A DNA stretch of 64,000 nt, taken from positions 124,001 to 188,000 of the forward strand of contig NZ_FUWJ01000001.1 in the NCBI RefSeq assembly GCF_900167455.1. The letters are read 5' to 3'. This stretch comes from Enhydrobacter aerosaccus. GTDB lineage: Bacteria; Pseudomonadota; Alphaproteobacteria; Reyranellales; Reyranellaceae. Positions within the stretch are counted from its first letter, which is position 1, and every line of letters begins with the position of its first letter. The notes beneath the pieces are model-generated. The model was not told where the DNA came from. It saw nothing but the letters and a program-made list of their open reading frames with translations, and made no database searches. Of this stretch, positions 16,428 to 24,926 are shown piece by piece. A program made the position numbers and the translations under genes.

Positions 16428-17306
16428 ATGTTCTGCGAAGTGCGGCAAGCAATTCTGCCCCTGGCGTTGCGCAAGCTGACGCGCCGGGGCGATCTCGAGC
16501 GTACCGGCCTGCTGATCGAATCGCTGACGAGGCACTGGCGAGATAGCATGCCTTTCCAGCTGTTGATCGTGTCGCCGGCGCGCGATGTAGGTCTCCTGCG
16601 AACCAAGCTGCCACGCTCTAGGAACATCGACGTTTCGGTGCGCTCCGAGAGTGAGTTCTTCCCGGCCTTCAGCCCCTTCTACCTGTTGACCGGCTGGTAT
16701 CGGCAGCAGCTGATCAAGCTGCACGTACCGGCGGTGCTGGGTTTCAGCGGCTACCTGACGCTCGACTCCGATGTCTGTTGTGTGGCCGACTTCGATGCCT
16801 CCACCTTCGTTCACGACCGGCGCGCGTTGTCGCGTTGGGAGCCCAAGCGCTGCCATGACTGGTGGCGAGGCGCGTCGGAGATGGTGGACCTGCCATACGA
16901 CACTAAGGCGCATGGTCTGTCGGTCACGCCGAACATCCTTCACGGCGACCTTTCCGCGCAGACGCTGGACTATTTTCGTCGAGATGGCGGCGATCCATTG
17001 GCGACGCTCAGCCTGCGGGTCTTGCGCAAGCTTGGCTCGATCCCCTGGACGGAATATTCGCTCTACACCGCCGTAGCCGAGCGCAAGGGCAACTTGCTCG
17101 ACTATCACCTCCACTGGGATCCCTGTTACTTCTCGGAGACGCAGCTTTTCTCGGAACGCACCTGCGTGTGGGACGCCGATGACTTCGAGCGGCTGGCCAA
17201 GCTGCCGACTGGGAGCACACCAGGCGGCAAGTTCATAATCATCCAGAGCCATGCCCGCATCCCCCTTCAGCTGGTACGCGACTACTGTTTGAGTTTCGCG
17301 GGTTAG
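16428..17306 (+). CDS. DUF6492-like putative glycosyltransferase, 292 aa
   Basis: The sequence resembles the DUF6492 family of GT-A-like proteins. It begins with ILPLALRKLTRRGDLERTGLLIESLTRHW, the family's opening strand-helix pattern, contains GWYRQQLIKLHV, then the D-x-D-type motif TLDSDV with Asp near residues 113 and 115, which would bind a metal and nucleotide sugar. Later IPWTEYSLYTAVAERKGNL fits the same family. The length is nearly complete, but the first dozen residues look atypical, so the start may have been replaced. No other polysaccharide genes are nearby. Confidence 0.7.
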   Translation: MFCEVRQAILPLALRKLTRRGDLERTGLLIESLTRHWRDSMPFQLLIVSPARDVGLLRTKLPRSRNIDVSVRSESEFFPAFSPFYLLTGWYRQQLIKLHVPAVLGFSGYLTLDSDVCCVADFDASTFVHDRRALSRWEPKRCHDWWRGASEMVDLPYDTKAHGLSVTPNILHGDLSAQTLDYFRRDGGDPLATLSLRVLRKLGSIPWTEYSLYTAVAERKGNLLDYHLHWDPCYFSETQLFSERTCVWDADDFERLAKLPTGSTPGGKFIIIQSHARIPLQLVRDYCLSFAG

Positions 17307-17313
17307 AAGCACC

Positions 17314-17329
17314 GTCAACGCGCGTTGAC
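17314..17329. promoter_or_regulatory. Palindromic operator GTCAAC-N4-GTTGAC, copy 3
   Basis: GTCAAC GCGC GTTGAC, a perfect 16-bp palindrome 25 bases upstream of the start of a TetR-like gene remnant at 17355. It matches the two copies at 14404 and 16381 in both arms. Confidence 0.7.
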
Positions 17330-17354
17330 ACCTACGCTCGCGCCGAGGTTCGCC

Positions 17355-17624
17355 ATGAAAACTGCCAAATGGCGTTCCGGTCAGATTACCCGGCAGCGGA
17401 TTGTTTGTGCAGCAGTCGTGCGCTTCTCAGAGGCCTTACGACGAAATCAAGTTGCGCGACATAGCGCGATGCCGCCAACGTACTTTGCGCGCAGACCCGC
17501 CCTGCGCACTCCGGATGATCTCGCCCACCACGACTGCATCCAATATCGGTGGGGCGACACTGTGTTCACGTGGCCTTTCAGGGAGACAGCAAGTCTCGAC
17601 GGATTTCGGTACGGGGCCCTGTAA
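17355..17624 (+). pseudogene. Fused fragments of a TetR N-terminus and a LysR C-terminal domain
   Basis: ATG 17355 opens a TetR-like start (MKTAKWRSG, TRQRIVCAAVVRFS); its continuation QRPYDEIKLRDIA is in the neighbouring frame, showing a frameshift at about 17430. From about 17480 the first frame instead reads YFARRPALRTPDDLAHHDCIQYRWGDTVFTW, typical of the substrate-binding domain of LysR regulators. So two broken regulators are joined. The sequence from 17625 to 17811 shows no gene. The intact palindrome before the TetR start suggests this was once an autoregulated repressor gene. Confidence 0.65.
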
Positions 17625-17811
17625 CTGTCAATGGCCCCGATTTGGCGGTTCGTGCGGCGGTTGACTACAGCGAGCGGCCAAAGTGAGCAATTCCGTGCAC
17701 CGACTGTCGGAGCCCGTCATCGCTGCTTGTGATTACTGGGCACCTCGAAGAATAGGTCAATCAGTGACACGCTGGCCATGGATGCCAGCGTTTCGTGGTT
17801 TCGACGCGGTT

Positions 17812-18069
17812 TTAGCTGCTGCGTCGCGGACGAAGCCGTTTACGATCCATTTCGTCTATCACCTTCAAGCAAAGATCCGCCGCCTTCCGATAATTCTCAG
17901 AAGCAGCGAGCGCTCGCTCGGCACGAGCCGTAAACAGCTTCTTCGCACTTTGGGACGATACCAAGTCCGACATCATCAAAGCCTCTGCTGCATCGTCTCC
18001 ATGCTTCTTTGCTTCGGCCCACGCCTTCGCATAAGCGTCGGCCGCGCGCTTCAGATCGAGTTCCTTCAT
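17812..18069 (-). CDS. Small helical hypothetical protein, 85 aa
   Basis: ATG 18069 has GTTAGGAGAGTCAAA upstream, a good ribosome binding site. The product is almost entirely alpha-helical and charged (LKRAADAYAKAWAEAKKHGDDAAEAL, ARAERALAASENYRKAADLCLKVI) with a basic C-terminus. It resembles a short helical-repeat or adaptor protein, but I cannot assign a family. It stands alone between remnants and the efflux operon. Confidence 0.55.
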   Translation of the reverse strand: MKELDLKRAADAYAKAWAEAKKHGDDAAEALMMSDLVSSQSAKKLFTARAERALAASENYRKAADLCLKVIDEMDRKRLRPRRSS

Positions 18070-18148
18070 TTTGACTCTCCTAACTGAAACTATGTTTGAC
18101 CTTTCTAATGGTGCGCGATCGGAGGCGACCTCCGCTCTTATTTCGACC

Positions 18149-19684
18149 TTACTCCGTCGCAGCAGGCTCCACGACCGCCGGCACTCGCGGTTTGCGGAGC
18201 AGTAGTAGCAGCGGCGCCGACAGCAGCGTAACCCACATCATGAAAGTGAAGTCGTTGAGATAGGCGATGGTCGCTGCCTGGCGTGTTACTTCGCCGTTGA
18301 GGGCCGTGACGCCCGACATCGTGTGCCAGTTCCACGCTTGCGGCAGCCAGGGCGACTGCAGCATGGTGCGAAATGGGGTCATGACGTTGGCGATGTCAGC
18401 ATGGTTGACCTGGGTGTTCTGGGCGAGCAGCGTGACCACGATCGAGATGCCGATGCTGCTGCCGATGTTGCGCATCAGGCTGTACATGGCCGTGCCCTCG
18501 TTCCGGTAATGCGGGGCGAGGGTCGAGAACGTCACGGTGCTGAGCGGCACGAAGATGAAGCCGAGCCCCAGCCCCTGGATGATGCCGGTCCAGACGATGG
18601 TCGAGACCGGCACCTCGGTGGTGAAGCCGGACATCTCCCACAGGGAGAGCGCGGTCAAGCCGATGCCGAGCAGGATCAGCAGGCGGGTGTCCAGCTTGCC
18701 GATCAGTCGGCCGACCAGGACCATCGCAATCATGGTGCCGACCCCCCGCGGCGCGAGCACGTAGCCGGTGGTCAGCACGGGGAAGCCCATCAGGTTCTGG
18801 AGGAAGGGCGGCAGGAGGGCGAGGGTGGCGAGGAGGACCACGCCGACCATGAAAATGAGGAAGAGCCCCACCGCGAGGTTGCGGTCGCGGAACAGAGCGG
18901 GCTCGAGGAACGGCTCGCGCGCCGTGAACATATGCACCAGGAACATGTAGAGGAAAAGACCCGCGAGCATCGCCTCGGCCACGATCTCAGTCGAGGCGAA
19001 CCAGTCCTGGGACTCGCCCCGATCGAGCATCAGCTGCAACGCGGCGATGGCGAGGCTCAAGACCGCGAAGCCGAAGAAGTCAAAGCCGCGGCGCCGGTCA
19101 CGGGGCGTCTCCGGTACGAAGGCGAGAATGCCGATGAGCGCCAGGATGCCGAACGGTAGATTGATGTAGAAAACCCAACGCCAGTCGTAGGTCTCGGTAA
19201 GGTAGCCGCCGAGGGTGGGCCCGAGGATGGGGCCCACCATTACTCCGACGCCCCACATGGCCATGGCTGAACCATGCTTCTCGCGCGGGTAGGTGTCGAG
19301 CAGGACGGCCTGCGAGAGTGGTACAAGCCCGGCACCGAAGGCGCCCTGCAACAGGCGATAGAGCACGATCTCGACGAGCGACGAAGCCGCACCGCATAGC
19401 ATCGAGGCGATAGTGAAGCCGGTCACCATGACCGCAAACAGCCGCTTGCGCCCCAGGCGAGCGGCCAGCACGCCGGTAGGCGGGGTCATGATCGCGGCCG
19501 CGACGATGTAGGAGGTCAAGACCCACGAGATCTGGTCTTGGGTAGCGGACATGCTGCCCTGCATGTGTGGCAGCGCGACGTTTGCGATGGTGGTGTCCAG
19601 CGCCTGCATGATCGTCGCCAGCATGATGGAGACAGTGATCAGGCCGCGTTCGAACGGCCTGCTCGCGGCGCCGGCCTCCTTCAT
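18149..19684 (-). CDS. DHA2-family MFS multidrug efflux transporter (EmrB-like)
   Basis: Inner-membrane proton antiporter of the 14-helix DHA2 family, 511 residues. The start MKEAGAASRPFERGLITVSIMLATIMQALDTTIANVALPHMQGSM contains the family motif LDxTIxNVALP, then ISWVLTSYIVAAAIMTPPTGVLAARLGRKRLF (motif A) and GVGVMVGPILGPTLGGYL (motif C, antiporter). The frame is open 93 codons further upstream inside emrA, but ATG 19684 overlaps the emrA stop and fits the family. With the adaptor and the MarR gene upstream it forms a standard drug or toxic-acid export operon. Confidence 0.92.
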   Translation of the reverse strand: MKEAGAASRPFERGLITVSIMLATIMQALDTTIANVALPHMQGSMSATQDQISWVLTSYIVAAAIMTPPTGVLAARLGRKRLFAVMVTGFTIASMLCGAASSLVEIVLYRLLQGAFGAGLVPLSQAVLLDTYPREKHGSAMAMWGVGVMVGPILGPTLGGYLTETYDWRWVFYINLPFGILALIGILAFVPETPRDRRRGFDFFGFAVLSLAIAALQLMLDRGESQDWFASTEIVAEAMLAGLFLYMFLVHMFTAREPFLEPALFRDRNLAVGLFLIFMVGVVLLATLALLPPFLQNLMGFPVLTTGYVLAPRGVGTMIAMVLVGRLIGKLDTRLLILLGIGLTALSLWEMSGFTTEVPVSTIVWTGIIQGLGLGFIFVPLSTVTFSTLAPHYRNEGTAMYSLMRNIGSSIGISIVVTLLAQNTQVNHADIANVMTPFRTMLQSPWLPQAWNWHTMSGVTALNGEVTRQAATIAYLNDFTFMMWVTLLSAPLLLLLRKPRVPAVVEPAATE

Positions 19685-20883
19685 CGGCTCGGTTCCGCCT
19701 GGGCAGCGACGTTGCGCGAGACGCCGAACCAAGAGAGCGCCGTCCGCACGTAGCCGGGGAGCGGCCGGCGGTGCCCGGTGTCGATTTCGACTGTCGTGCT
19801 CATGCCGGAGCGCAACCGCGGATCCCGGCCGTTCGTCTCGACGGCGATACGCACGGGGATACGCTGCACCACCTTGACCCAGTTGCCGGTGGCGTTCTGG
19901 GGCGGGATGACGGAGAACTCCGCGCCGGTCGCCTGGCTGAGGCTTGCCACCGTCCCGTGCCACTCGTGGTCGGGGTAGGTGTCCACATGGATCGTCACCG
20001 GCTGGCCGGGGCGGACGTGGGCCAGATCGGTTTCCTTGAAGTTCGCCTCGATCCAGAGGCCGGTGTCGGCGACGAGGCTCATCACCGGGCTGCTCATCGG
20101 GCCGTTTCCGATGACCTGCTGGCCAACCTGCGGCGTATTACTCGCGATGCCCGCGAAGGGCGCGCGCACGATGGTTCGTTTGAGGTCGAGAGCGGCACGA
20201 TCGACCGCCGCCTTCGCTGCCAGGAATCGCGGGTGGCGCTCCGCCGGGATGTCCGGGTCGCCGGCAAGCTGTGCCCGGATCTGCGCCATCTCCTGCTCCG
20301 TGACCCGAATACGGCTGCCCGCCACGTCGAAGTCGTGGCGGGCAGCATCGTGCTTGCTGCGGGAGACGACGGCGCTGACGACCAGCTTGGACTGCCGCTC
20401 GAACTCGGTCTCGGCGAAAGCCAGGTTGGTCCGGGCAAGCGCCAGCTCCTCCTGCTTCTGCCGGTAGCTGCCCTTCAGGCTTTCGATCTCGTCGCGCAGG
20501 CCGGCAAGCCGCGCCTCCGCCTCGGCCAACGCAATATGATAGGGCCGATCGTCGATGTGGAATAACACATCGCCCATGGCCACACGCTGATTCTCGCGCA
20601 CCGAGACCTCAGCGATAAGGCCGGAGACTTCCGCGGCGATCATCACCTTGTCTGCCTTCACGTAGGCATTCTCCGTGCTGACGTAGCGGCCGCCCGTCAC
20701 ATAAAAGTAGCCGCCGATAATCGCCACGATCAGCGGGCCGAGGAGTAGCAGGGAGCGCCGCAGCCAGCGGCGTGGCGCGGCCAATCGAGGAGGCCGCCAG
20801 CTCAACCCGGCCTGCTGCCCTGAGGGGATCGTCTTGTCCAAGCCGTGGGCACGGCGTGAACGCTCAGCTGCGTTCTGCTGCAT
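19681..20883 (-). CDS. HlyD-family membrane fusion protein (EmrA-like)
   Basis: Periplasmic adaptor that links the DHA2 pump to an outer-membrane channel. About 400 residues: a basic cytoplasmic start, one membrane helix (SLLLLGPLIVAIIGGYFYV), the lipoyl half GRYVSTENAYVKADKVMIAAEVSGLI, a coiled-coil hairpin (AEARLAGLRDEIESLKGSYRQKQEELALA), the second lipoyl half FAGIASNTPQVGQQV and the beta-barrel block TGLWIEANFKETDLAHVRPGQPV. I chose ATG 20883, which overlaps the MarR stop by 20 bases; an ATG at 20940 is also possible. The stop overlaps the pump gene. Confidence 0.9.
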   Translation of the reverse strand: MQQNAAERSRRAHGLDKTIPSGQQAGLSWRPPRLAAPRRWLRRSLLLLGPLIVAIIGGYFYVTGGRYVSTENAYVKADKVMIAAEVSGLIAEVSVRENQRVAMGDVLFHIDDRPYHIALAEAEARLAGLRDEIESLKGSYRQKQEELALARTNLAFAETEFERQSKLVVSAVVSRSKHDAARHDFDVAGSRIRVTEQEMAQIRAQLAGDPDIPAERHPRFLAAKAAVDRAALDLKRTIVRAPFAGIASNTPQVGQQVIGNGPMSSPVMSLVADTGLWIEANFKETDLAHVRPGQPVTIHVDTYPDHEWHGTVASLSQATGAEFSVIPPQNATGNWVKVVQRIPVRIAVETNGRDPRLRSGMSTTVEIDTGHRRPLPGYVRTALSWFGVSRNVAAQAEPSR

Positions 20884-21358
20884 CCGAGAAGGCTTTCTCT
20901 GGTCTCCTGCCAATGCTGTCGCCTTCGCTCTCGACCTCAATGAGGTTGCGCTTCATATGGCGCAGCGCATCGATGAGCACCTGTTTCGTGCGGTCACGCA
21001 TTCCGGCCATGGCTTCTTCACGGGTCTCGGTCGCGAGAGCCCACATTCGGTCGAGAAGCGGTTGGGCGGCAGCGGTCAGATAGAGACGGAAAGCCCGGCG
21101 GTCGTCGAGATCGGGTCGGCGTGCGACCAAGCCGGCCTCCTGCAGCCGGTCGATCAGGCGGGCCAGTGTCATTGGCTGGACCTCCAGACTCTCGGCCAAA
21201 GTGACCTGGTTCACGCCCTCCTGTCGGGACAAGTACGCCAGCGCCTGCCATTGGGCTAGAGATAGCCCGAGTTCTTGTGCCCGCCGGTTGAAGTTCCGCC
21301 GTAGCAGCCGCGCCACGTCGTTCACTAGGAAGCCGACGCTTTGGTCAGGGTCGCGCAT
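20864..21358 (-). CDS. MarR-family regulator of the efflux operon
   Basis: A 164-residue winged-helix repressor. LGLSLAQWQALAYLSRQEGVNQVTLAESLEVQPMTLARLIDRLQEAGLVARRPDLDDRRAFRLYLT holds the recognition helix and the D-x-R-x wing motif. ATG 21358 was chosen because the product then starts MRDPDQSVGFL, matching MADPDSSIGFL of the paralogue at 57048; an ATG at 21376 would add six residues. A palindrome at 21378-21400 lies just upstream. It probably represses emrA-emrB and itself. Confidence 0.9.
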   Translation of the reverse strand: MRDPDQSVGFLVNDVARLLRRNFNRRAQELGLSLAQWQALAYLSRQEGVNQVTLAESLEVQPMTLARLIDRLQEAGLVARRPDLDDRRAFRLYLTAAAQPLLDRMWALATETREEAMAGMRDRTKQVLIDALRHMKRNLIEVESEGDSIGRRPEKAFSDAAERS

Positions 21359-21377
21359 ATCTCGGACCGTCTCCATC

Positions 21378-21400
21378 GATAATAAGCATTGTATATTATC
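21378..21400. promoter_or_regulatory. Inverted repeat upstream of the MarR-efflux operon
   Basis: GATAATA, nine bases, TATTATC: seven-base perfect arms in an AT-rich patch inside GC-rich DNA, covering the likely promoter of the MarR gene. Size and symmetry fit a MarR dimer site. Confidence 0.5.
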
Positions 21401-21469
21401 AGCAGAGGAGACTTTGCCACAAGAGGAGTGCACCGGCTCCATCCAGCAGAAAACGGCGGTAGGACGACC

Positions 21470-21695
21470 AGGATCGGCCCCCTTCATCCGCGAAGCCATC
21501 GCCTTCGGGCATGAGCGACTGCTCGCCTTCGCCATCTCGTCCTTCTACGCCGGCATCTGCGACGGGCTGCGCGCTCACGACGTTACGCGGCTCGACCTTG
21601 CCCGGGTCTTCGAGGGAAGACGCGTGTTCGAGCATCTGACCACGGAGGAGAACCTGATCGCCGGAGGCCACGTCCGGAAGGACCTCGGCTCGTTG
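21470..21695 (+). pseudogene. Collapsed remnant of an acyl-CoA ligase / livM / livF cluster
   Basis: One open frame reads PFIREAIAFGHER, then LLAFAISSFYAGICDG, then LRAHDVTRLDLARVFEGRR and FEHLTTEENLIAGGHV. The first piece matches the ligase at 27278-27318, the second LivM at 29489-29537, the third LivF at 31437-31545, with only scattered, mostly silent changes. The order is that of the intact cluster, where these segments span about 4.3 kb. It is therefore the residue of a second copy of that cluster after two large internal deletions. The reading frame is kept through both joins. Confidence 0.85.
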
Positions 21696-21803
21696 CCCAG
21701 ACGCAGCTGCTTGGCCGCACGGCCGATAATCTTGACACGCGCTCGATCATGCCAGCCCACGAGCAAGGGGATGCACGCCTGTGGAATTCGCCGGCTCAAG
21801 ATC

Positions 21804-22067
21804 ATGGAGTACCGGACGAAGGAGGAACAGGTCGCCGATTTCCTCCGTGAAGGCATCATCGCCAGCCGCTTTCCACGCGGCACCCGCCTCAAGCAGCTCG
21901 ATATCGCAAAGTTGCTGCAGACCAGCATCACGCCGGTACGGGAGGCGCTGAAGTTGCTCGCGGCCGAGGGCTACGTCGTTGGCGATTCCTATTGCGGGGC
22001 CCTATTGCGCCTTTCGATATCAGCGCTTCCAACGAGATGCTTAACTTGCGCATCTTGCTCGATCAAC
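21804..22067 (+). pseudogene. N-terminal fragment of a GntR-family regulator
   Basis: ATG 21804 starts MEYRTKEEQVADFLREGIIASRF, then FPRGTRLKQLDIAKLLQTSITPVREALKLLAAEGYV, the winged helix of FadR-subgroup GntR proteins. After about 21995 the frame shifts (PFDISASNEMLNLRILLDQR continues in another frame) and at about 22060 the gene is cut by an IS1380 fragment. The ligand-binding FCD domain is lost. Confidence 0.75.
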
Positions 22068-22592
22068 GCCGGCTCCCGCCGATAGCTGTCGCAGAACAGG
22101 TCCACCATCGCCGCCATCAGCCGCGCTATCTCGATCTTCGACGGCGCGTTCTCCAGCCGCGACATGGTCGGCTGTGAGCACAGCGGCTGGCCACTCTCGG
22201 GCAGCCGCCCCACCGCCAGCTTGACCGTCGCATCCTGCCGCAGCCAATCACAGTCGTCGGCGTCCTCGTACCCCGCCGCATGCGCAGCCGCAGCATCTCA
22301 GGACCGCGCCTGTCGCGCAGGCATCCTGCGAGCCGCGACGCCAGAGCCAGCTGCCGCTCCGCCCCGCGCAGCAACAGGACCCCGCCATCCGACGACAGCC
22401 GCCCGCCGTCGAACGCCACCCTCACCTTCTTGCGGCAGACCGATGGAACATCGAAAGGATGTACAGTATTCTCGCTCATGACGGGTGTGGCGCTCCTCGA
22501 CCGATCGATGGTTTGGCTTCGCAACCAGAATCATCAATCAAATCGCGGCTTCGCGCTACATCCGTCGCTCCATCCGGTGAATAAGATGGGTT
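22056..22592 (-). pseudogene. 5' fragment of an IS1380-family transposase with one IS end
   Basis: ATG 22479 encodes MSENTVHPFDVPSVCRKKV, then AFDGGRLSSDGGVLLLRGAERQLALASRLAGCLRD, the N-terminal hallmark of IS1380 transposases; after a frameshift near 22260 the match resumes as WLRQDATVKLAVGRLPESG, SQPTMSRLENAP and MVDLFCDSYRREPA. It ends abruptly in the GntR fragment. The sequence CCATCCGGTGAATAAGATGGG at about 22572-22592 resembles the terminal inverted repeat of such elements. Only one end and the first third of the gene remain. Confidence 0.75.
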
Positions 22593-22751
22593 AGTCGTTG
22601 CCGCTCGGTATCGTGCGACAAGGAGGATGAGAGGCGTATCGCCTCAGCCTGGAATGTTCCTTTCCAAAAAGTCGTAACCTCATCGATGCCGCGCCAAGTC
22701 AGCTTGTCGGTGGCGTAAAAGGACACGACGGCCTTGAGCCTTGAGCGGCAC

Positions 22752-22918
22752 CTACGCCGCCCGCAGGTTGAGCAGGGAGCCGTTGAAGGCGCTGCCGAAG
22801 TCGGCGTCGCCGGTGGCGACCGCCTGGAGGGATTGCGGGCCGCCGGTGCTGTCGCCGACGTATTTGAGCTTCAGGCGGTCAAGATAGCCCAGATCCCCAG
22901 CCAGTTCAGGAAACGTCA
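22752..22918 (-). pseudogene. C-terminal fragment of an ABC transporter substrate-binding protein
   Basis: About 55 residues ending at a TAG at 22752: LGYLDRLKLKYVGDSTGGPQ, SLQAVATGDADFGSAFNGSLLNL. This fits SsuA/NMT1-type periplasmic binding proteins (a GG-P-S/Q-L-Q-A-V-A-x-G-D-A-D-F block). There is no start or signal peptide. The flanks 22593-22751 and 22919-23092 show no recognisable gene. Confidence 0.6.
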
Positions 22919-23092
22919 CCCTGCTGAGCGAGGTACCGCAGTTCCGTGAGCTCGGCCGAACTCGGCCCGCCGTCCTCCGCTGCGCTCCGAACCGGTCCCC
23001 GATAGCACCAGTTCGATCCGCTCCTCCACCGTCGCCAGATGCTCGCAGCAGGCCGCCCAGGTCGCGTCCGAAATGCGGCCATCGGATCTGGA

Positions 23093-24712
23093 TTAGTGCA
23101 ATGCGAACCCTTCATACCCGCCCGCCACGACCTCCTCGCACTTCTGGCGGTACTTGGGCGCGCCGCCGGCATAGGCCATGAAGGTGCGCTTCTGGCGGCC
23201 GGCGACGTTCTTGTTGACGCCGGTGATCCACGAATCGACCTGCATGGCCAAAAGCTTGCTGCCGGTGTCGTAGACGTGGGCGGTCCACTCGTCCTCGGCC
23301 TCGGCGGTCGCCTCGAGCCGCTTGAGGCCCTTGTCGCGCATGTAGACCAGCATGTCGCCGACGAAGTCGACGTTCTGCTCGATGCAGCGCGGGATGTTGC
23401 AGAAGGTGGCAGCGTTGTGTGGGCCGACCAGCGTGAGGAAGTTGGGGAAGCCGGCGATGTTCAGCCCCAGATAGGTGTGTGGGCCGTCGGCCCATTTGTC
23501 CTTCAGTTTCCGACCGCCGACTCCCCGGATGTCGATGCGATCGAATGCGCCGGTGATGGCGTCGAAGCCGGTGGCGAAGATGATCATGTCGAATTCGTAC
23601 TCGGCGTCCGACGTCTTGACGCCCTTGGCGGTGATGCGCTCGATCGGCGTCTCGCGCAGATCGACCAGTCTGACGTTGGGCTGGTTGTAGACCTCGTAGT
23701 AGCCGCTTTCGAGCGGCACGCGGCGCGTGCCATAGCCGTGGTTGGTCGGGATCAGCTTGTCGGCGATCTTCTGGTCCTTCACGCGGGCGCGGATCTTCTT
23801 GACCACGAACCTGGTCATCTCGTCGTTGGCTGCCTTGTCGATCAGCGCGTCCCGGAAGTTGCCTTGCCAGAAGGAGAAGCCGGGCTGATTGTAGAGTTCC
23901 TCGAACACTGCCTCGCGCTCCTCGGGCGTGAGATCCATGGCGTTGCGCTGGTCGGCGGTGTGGATGAAGCAGCCCCAGGTCTCGCGGCAGCGCCGGAAGA
24001 TGTCGTCGTAGCGCGCGCGGATCTTCTCCATCTCCTCGGGCGAGATCCGGGAATTGCGCAGCGGCGTGCACCAGTTGGGCGTGCGCTGGAACACCGTGAG
24101 ATGGCCCACCGTCTTGGCGATCTCGGTGATGGCCTGCACGCCCGATGCGCCCGTGCCAATCACCGCCACGCGCTTGCCGGCGAAGGTCACTTCGTGCTGC
24201 GGCCACAGGCCGGTGTGGTAGCACTCGCCCTTGAAGTCGTTGGCGCCCGGGATGTTGGGCATGGTCGGCGCCGACAACGGGCCGATGGCGGTGATGAGGA
24301 AACGCGAGCGCGCGCGCTTGCCGTCCTCGAACATCACCTCCCATTCGCCCGCCGCCTCGTCCCACGACGCCGACTTCACGCGTGCATTGAAGGTGATGTC
24401 GCGGCGCAGGTCGAACTTGTCGGCGAGGAACTGACAGTAGCGCAGATTCTCGGGCTGGCTGGAGAAGTGCTCGGCCCAGTTCCACTCCTTCAGCACCTCG
24501 GGCGAGAAGGAGAAGCCGTAGCTCCAGCTCTCCGAATCGAAGCGGCAGCCGGGATAGCGGTTCCAGTACCAGGTGCCGCCGACATCGCCGCCCGCCTCGT
24601 AGACGCGTGCCTTGAAGCCGAGCTGGCGCAGTTTCAGCAGCTGGTACATACCCGATAGGCCGGCGCCGACGACGGCGACGTCCCAACGTTCAATCGCGGT
24701 GCTCTTCGCCAT
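23093..24712 (-). CDS. Flavin-binding Baeyer-Villiger-type monooxygenase
   Basis: A 539-residue NAD(P)H- and FAD-dependent monooxygenase that would insert oxygen next to a ketone to form an ester or lactone. It has two Rossmann motifs, GAGLSG near residue 17 and GTGASG near 187, the GGTWYWNRYPGCRFD block, and the Baeyer-Villiger fingerprint F-x-G-x-x-x-H-T-x-x-W-P (about residues 160-171). Length agrees with cyclohexanone-type enzymes. ATG 24712 has GGAGG six bases upstream; the adjacent ATG at 24715 is too close to it. It diverges from the livG-ligase operon, suggesting a cyclic ketone in the same pathway. Confidence 0.92.
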   Translation of the reverse strand: MAKSTAIERWDVAVVGAGLSGMYQLLKLRQLGFKARVYEAGGDVGGTWYWNRYPGCRFDSESWSYGFSFSPEVLKEWNWAEHFSSQPENLRYCQFLADKFDLRRDITFNARVKSASWDEAAGEWEVMFEDGKRARSRFLITAIGPLSAPTMPNIPGANDFKGECYHTGLWPQHEVTFAGKRVAVIGTGASGVQAITEIAKTVGHLTVFQRTPNWCTPLRNSRISPEEMEKIRARYDDIFRRCRETWGCFIHTADQRNAMDLTPEEREAVFEELYNQPGFSFWQGNFRDALIDKAANDEMTRFVVKKIRARVKDQKIADKLIPTNHGYGTRRVPLESGYYEVYNQPNVRLVDLRETPIERITAKGVKTSDAEYEFDMIIFATGFDAITGAFDRIDIRGVGGRKLKDKWADGPHTYLGLNIAGFPNFLTLVGPHNAATFCNIPRCIEQNVDFVGDMLVYMRDKGLKRLEATAEAEDEWTAHVYDTGSKLLAMQVDSWITGVNKNVAGRQKRTFMAYAGGAPKYRQKCEEVVAGGYEGFALH

Positions 24713-24926
24713 CATATTCCTCCCTCAGGAACCGCTCCTAACTATGTACGTTGCGGCATAGCCAAGCAGCCACATGAGCGTTGAAACAGTCGTTCACGTG
24801 CTCCTGCTGGATGCAATCGCCCGAACCCATCCACATCACAATTGTTCTGCATCCCCTCTTGACGACGTCAGGTCATAGCAATAGCGTCACAAAAAACAAA
24901 TGGCTATTAGAAAATGTGTGGGACGG

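Noticed and set aside
18089..18123. TTTCTAATGGTGCGCG near 18102 as a further copy of the TCTAATG palindrome
   Set aside because: Only the left half matches; there is no second arm at the right spacing.
23039..24658. Plus-strand frame of more than 500 codons opposite the Baeyer-Villiger monooxygenase
   Set aside because: Antisense shadow produced by GC-rich third positions; the minus strand has all expected motifs.
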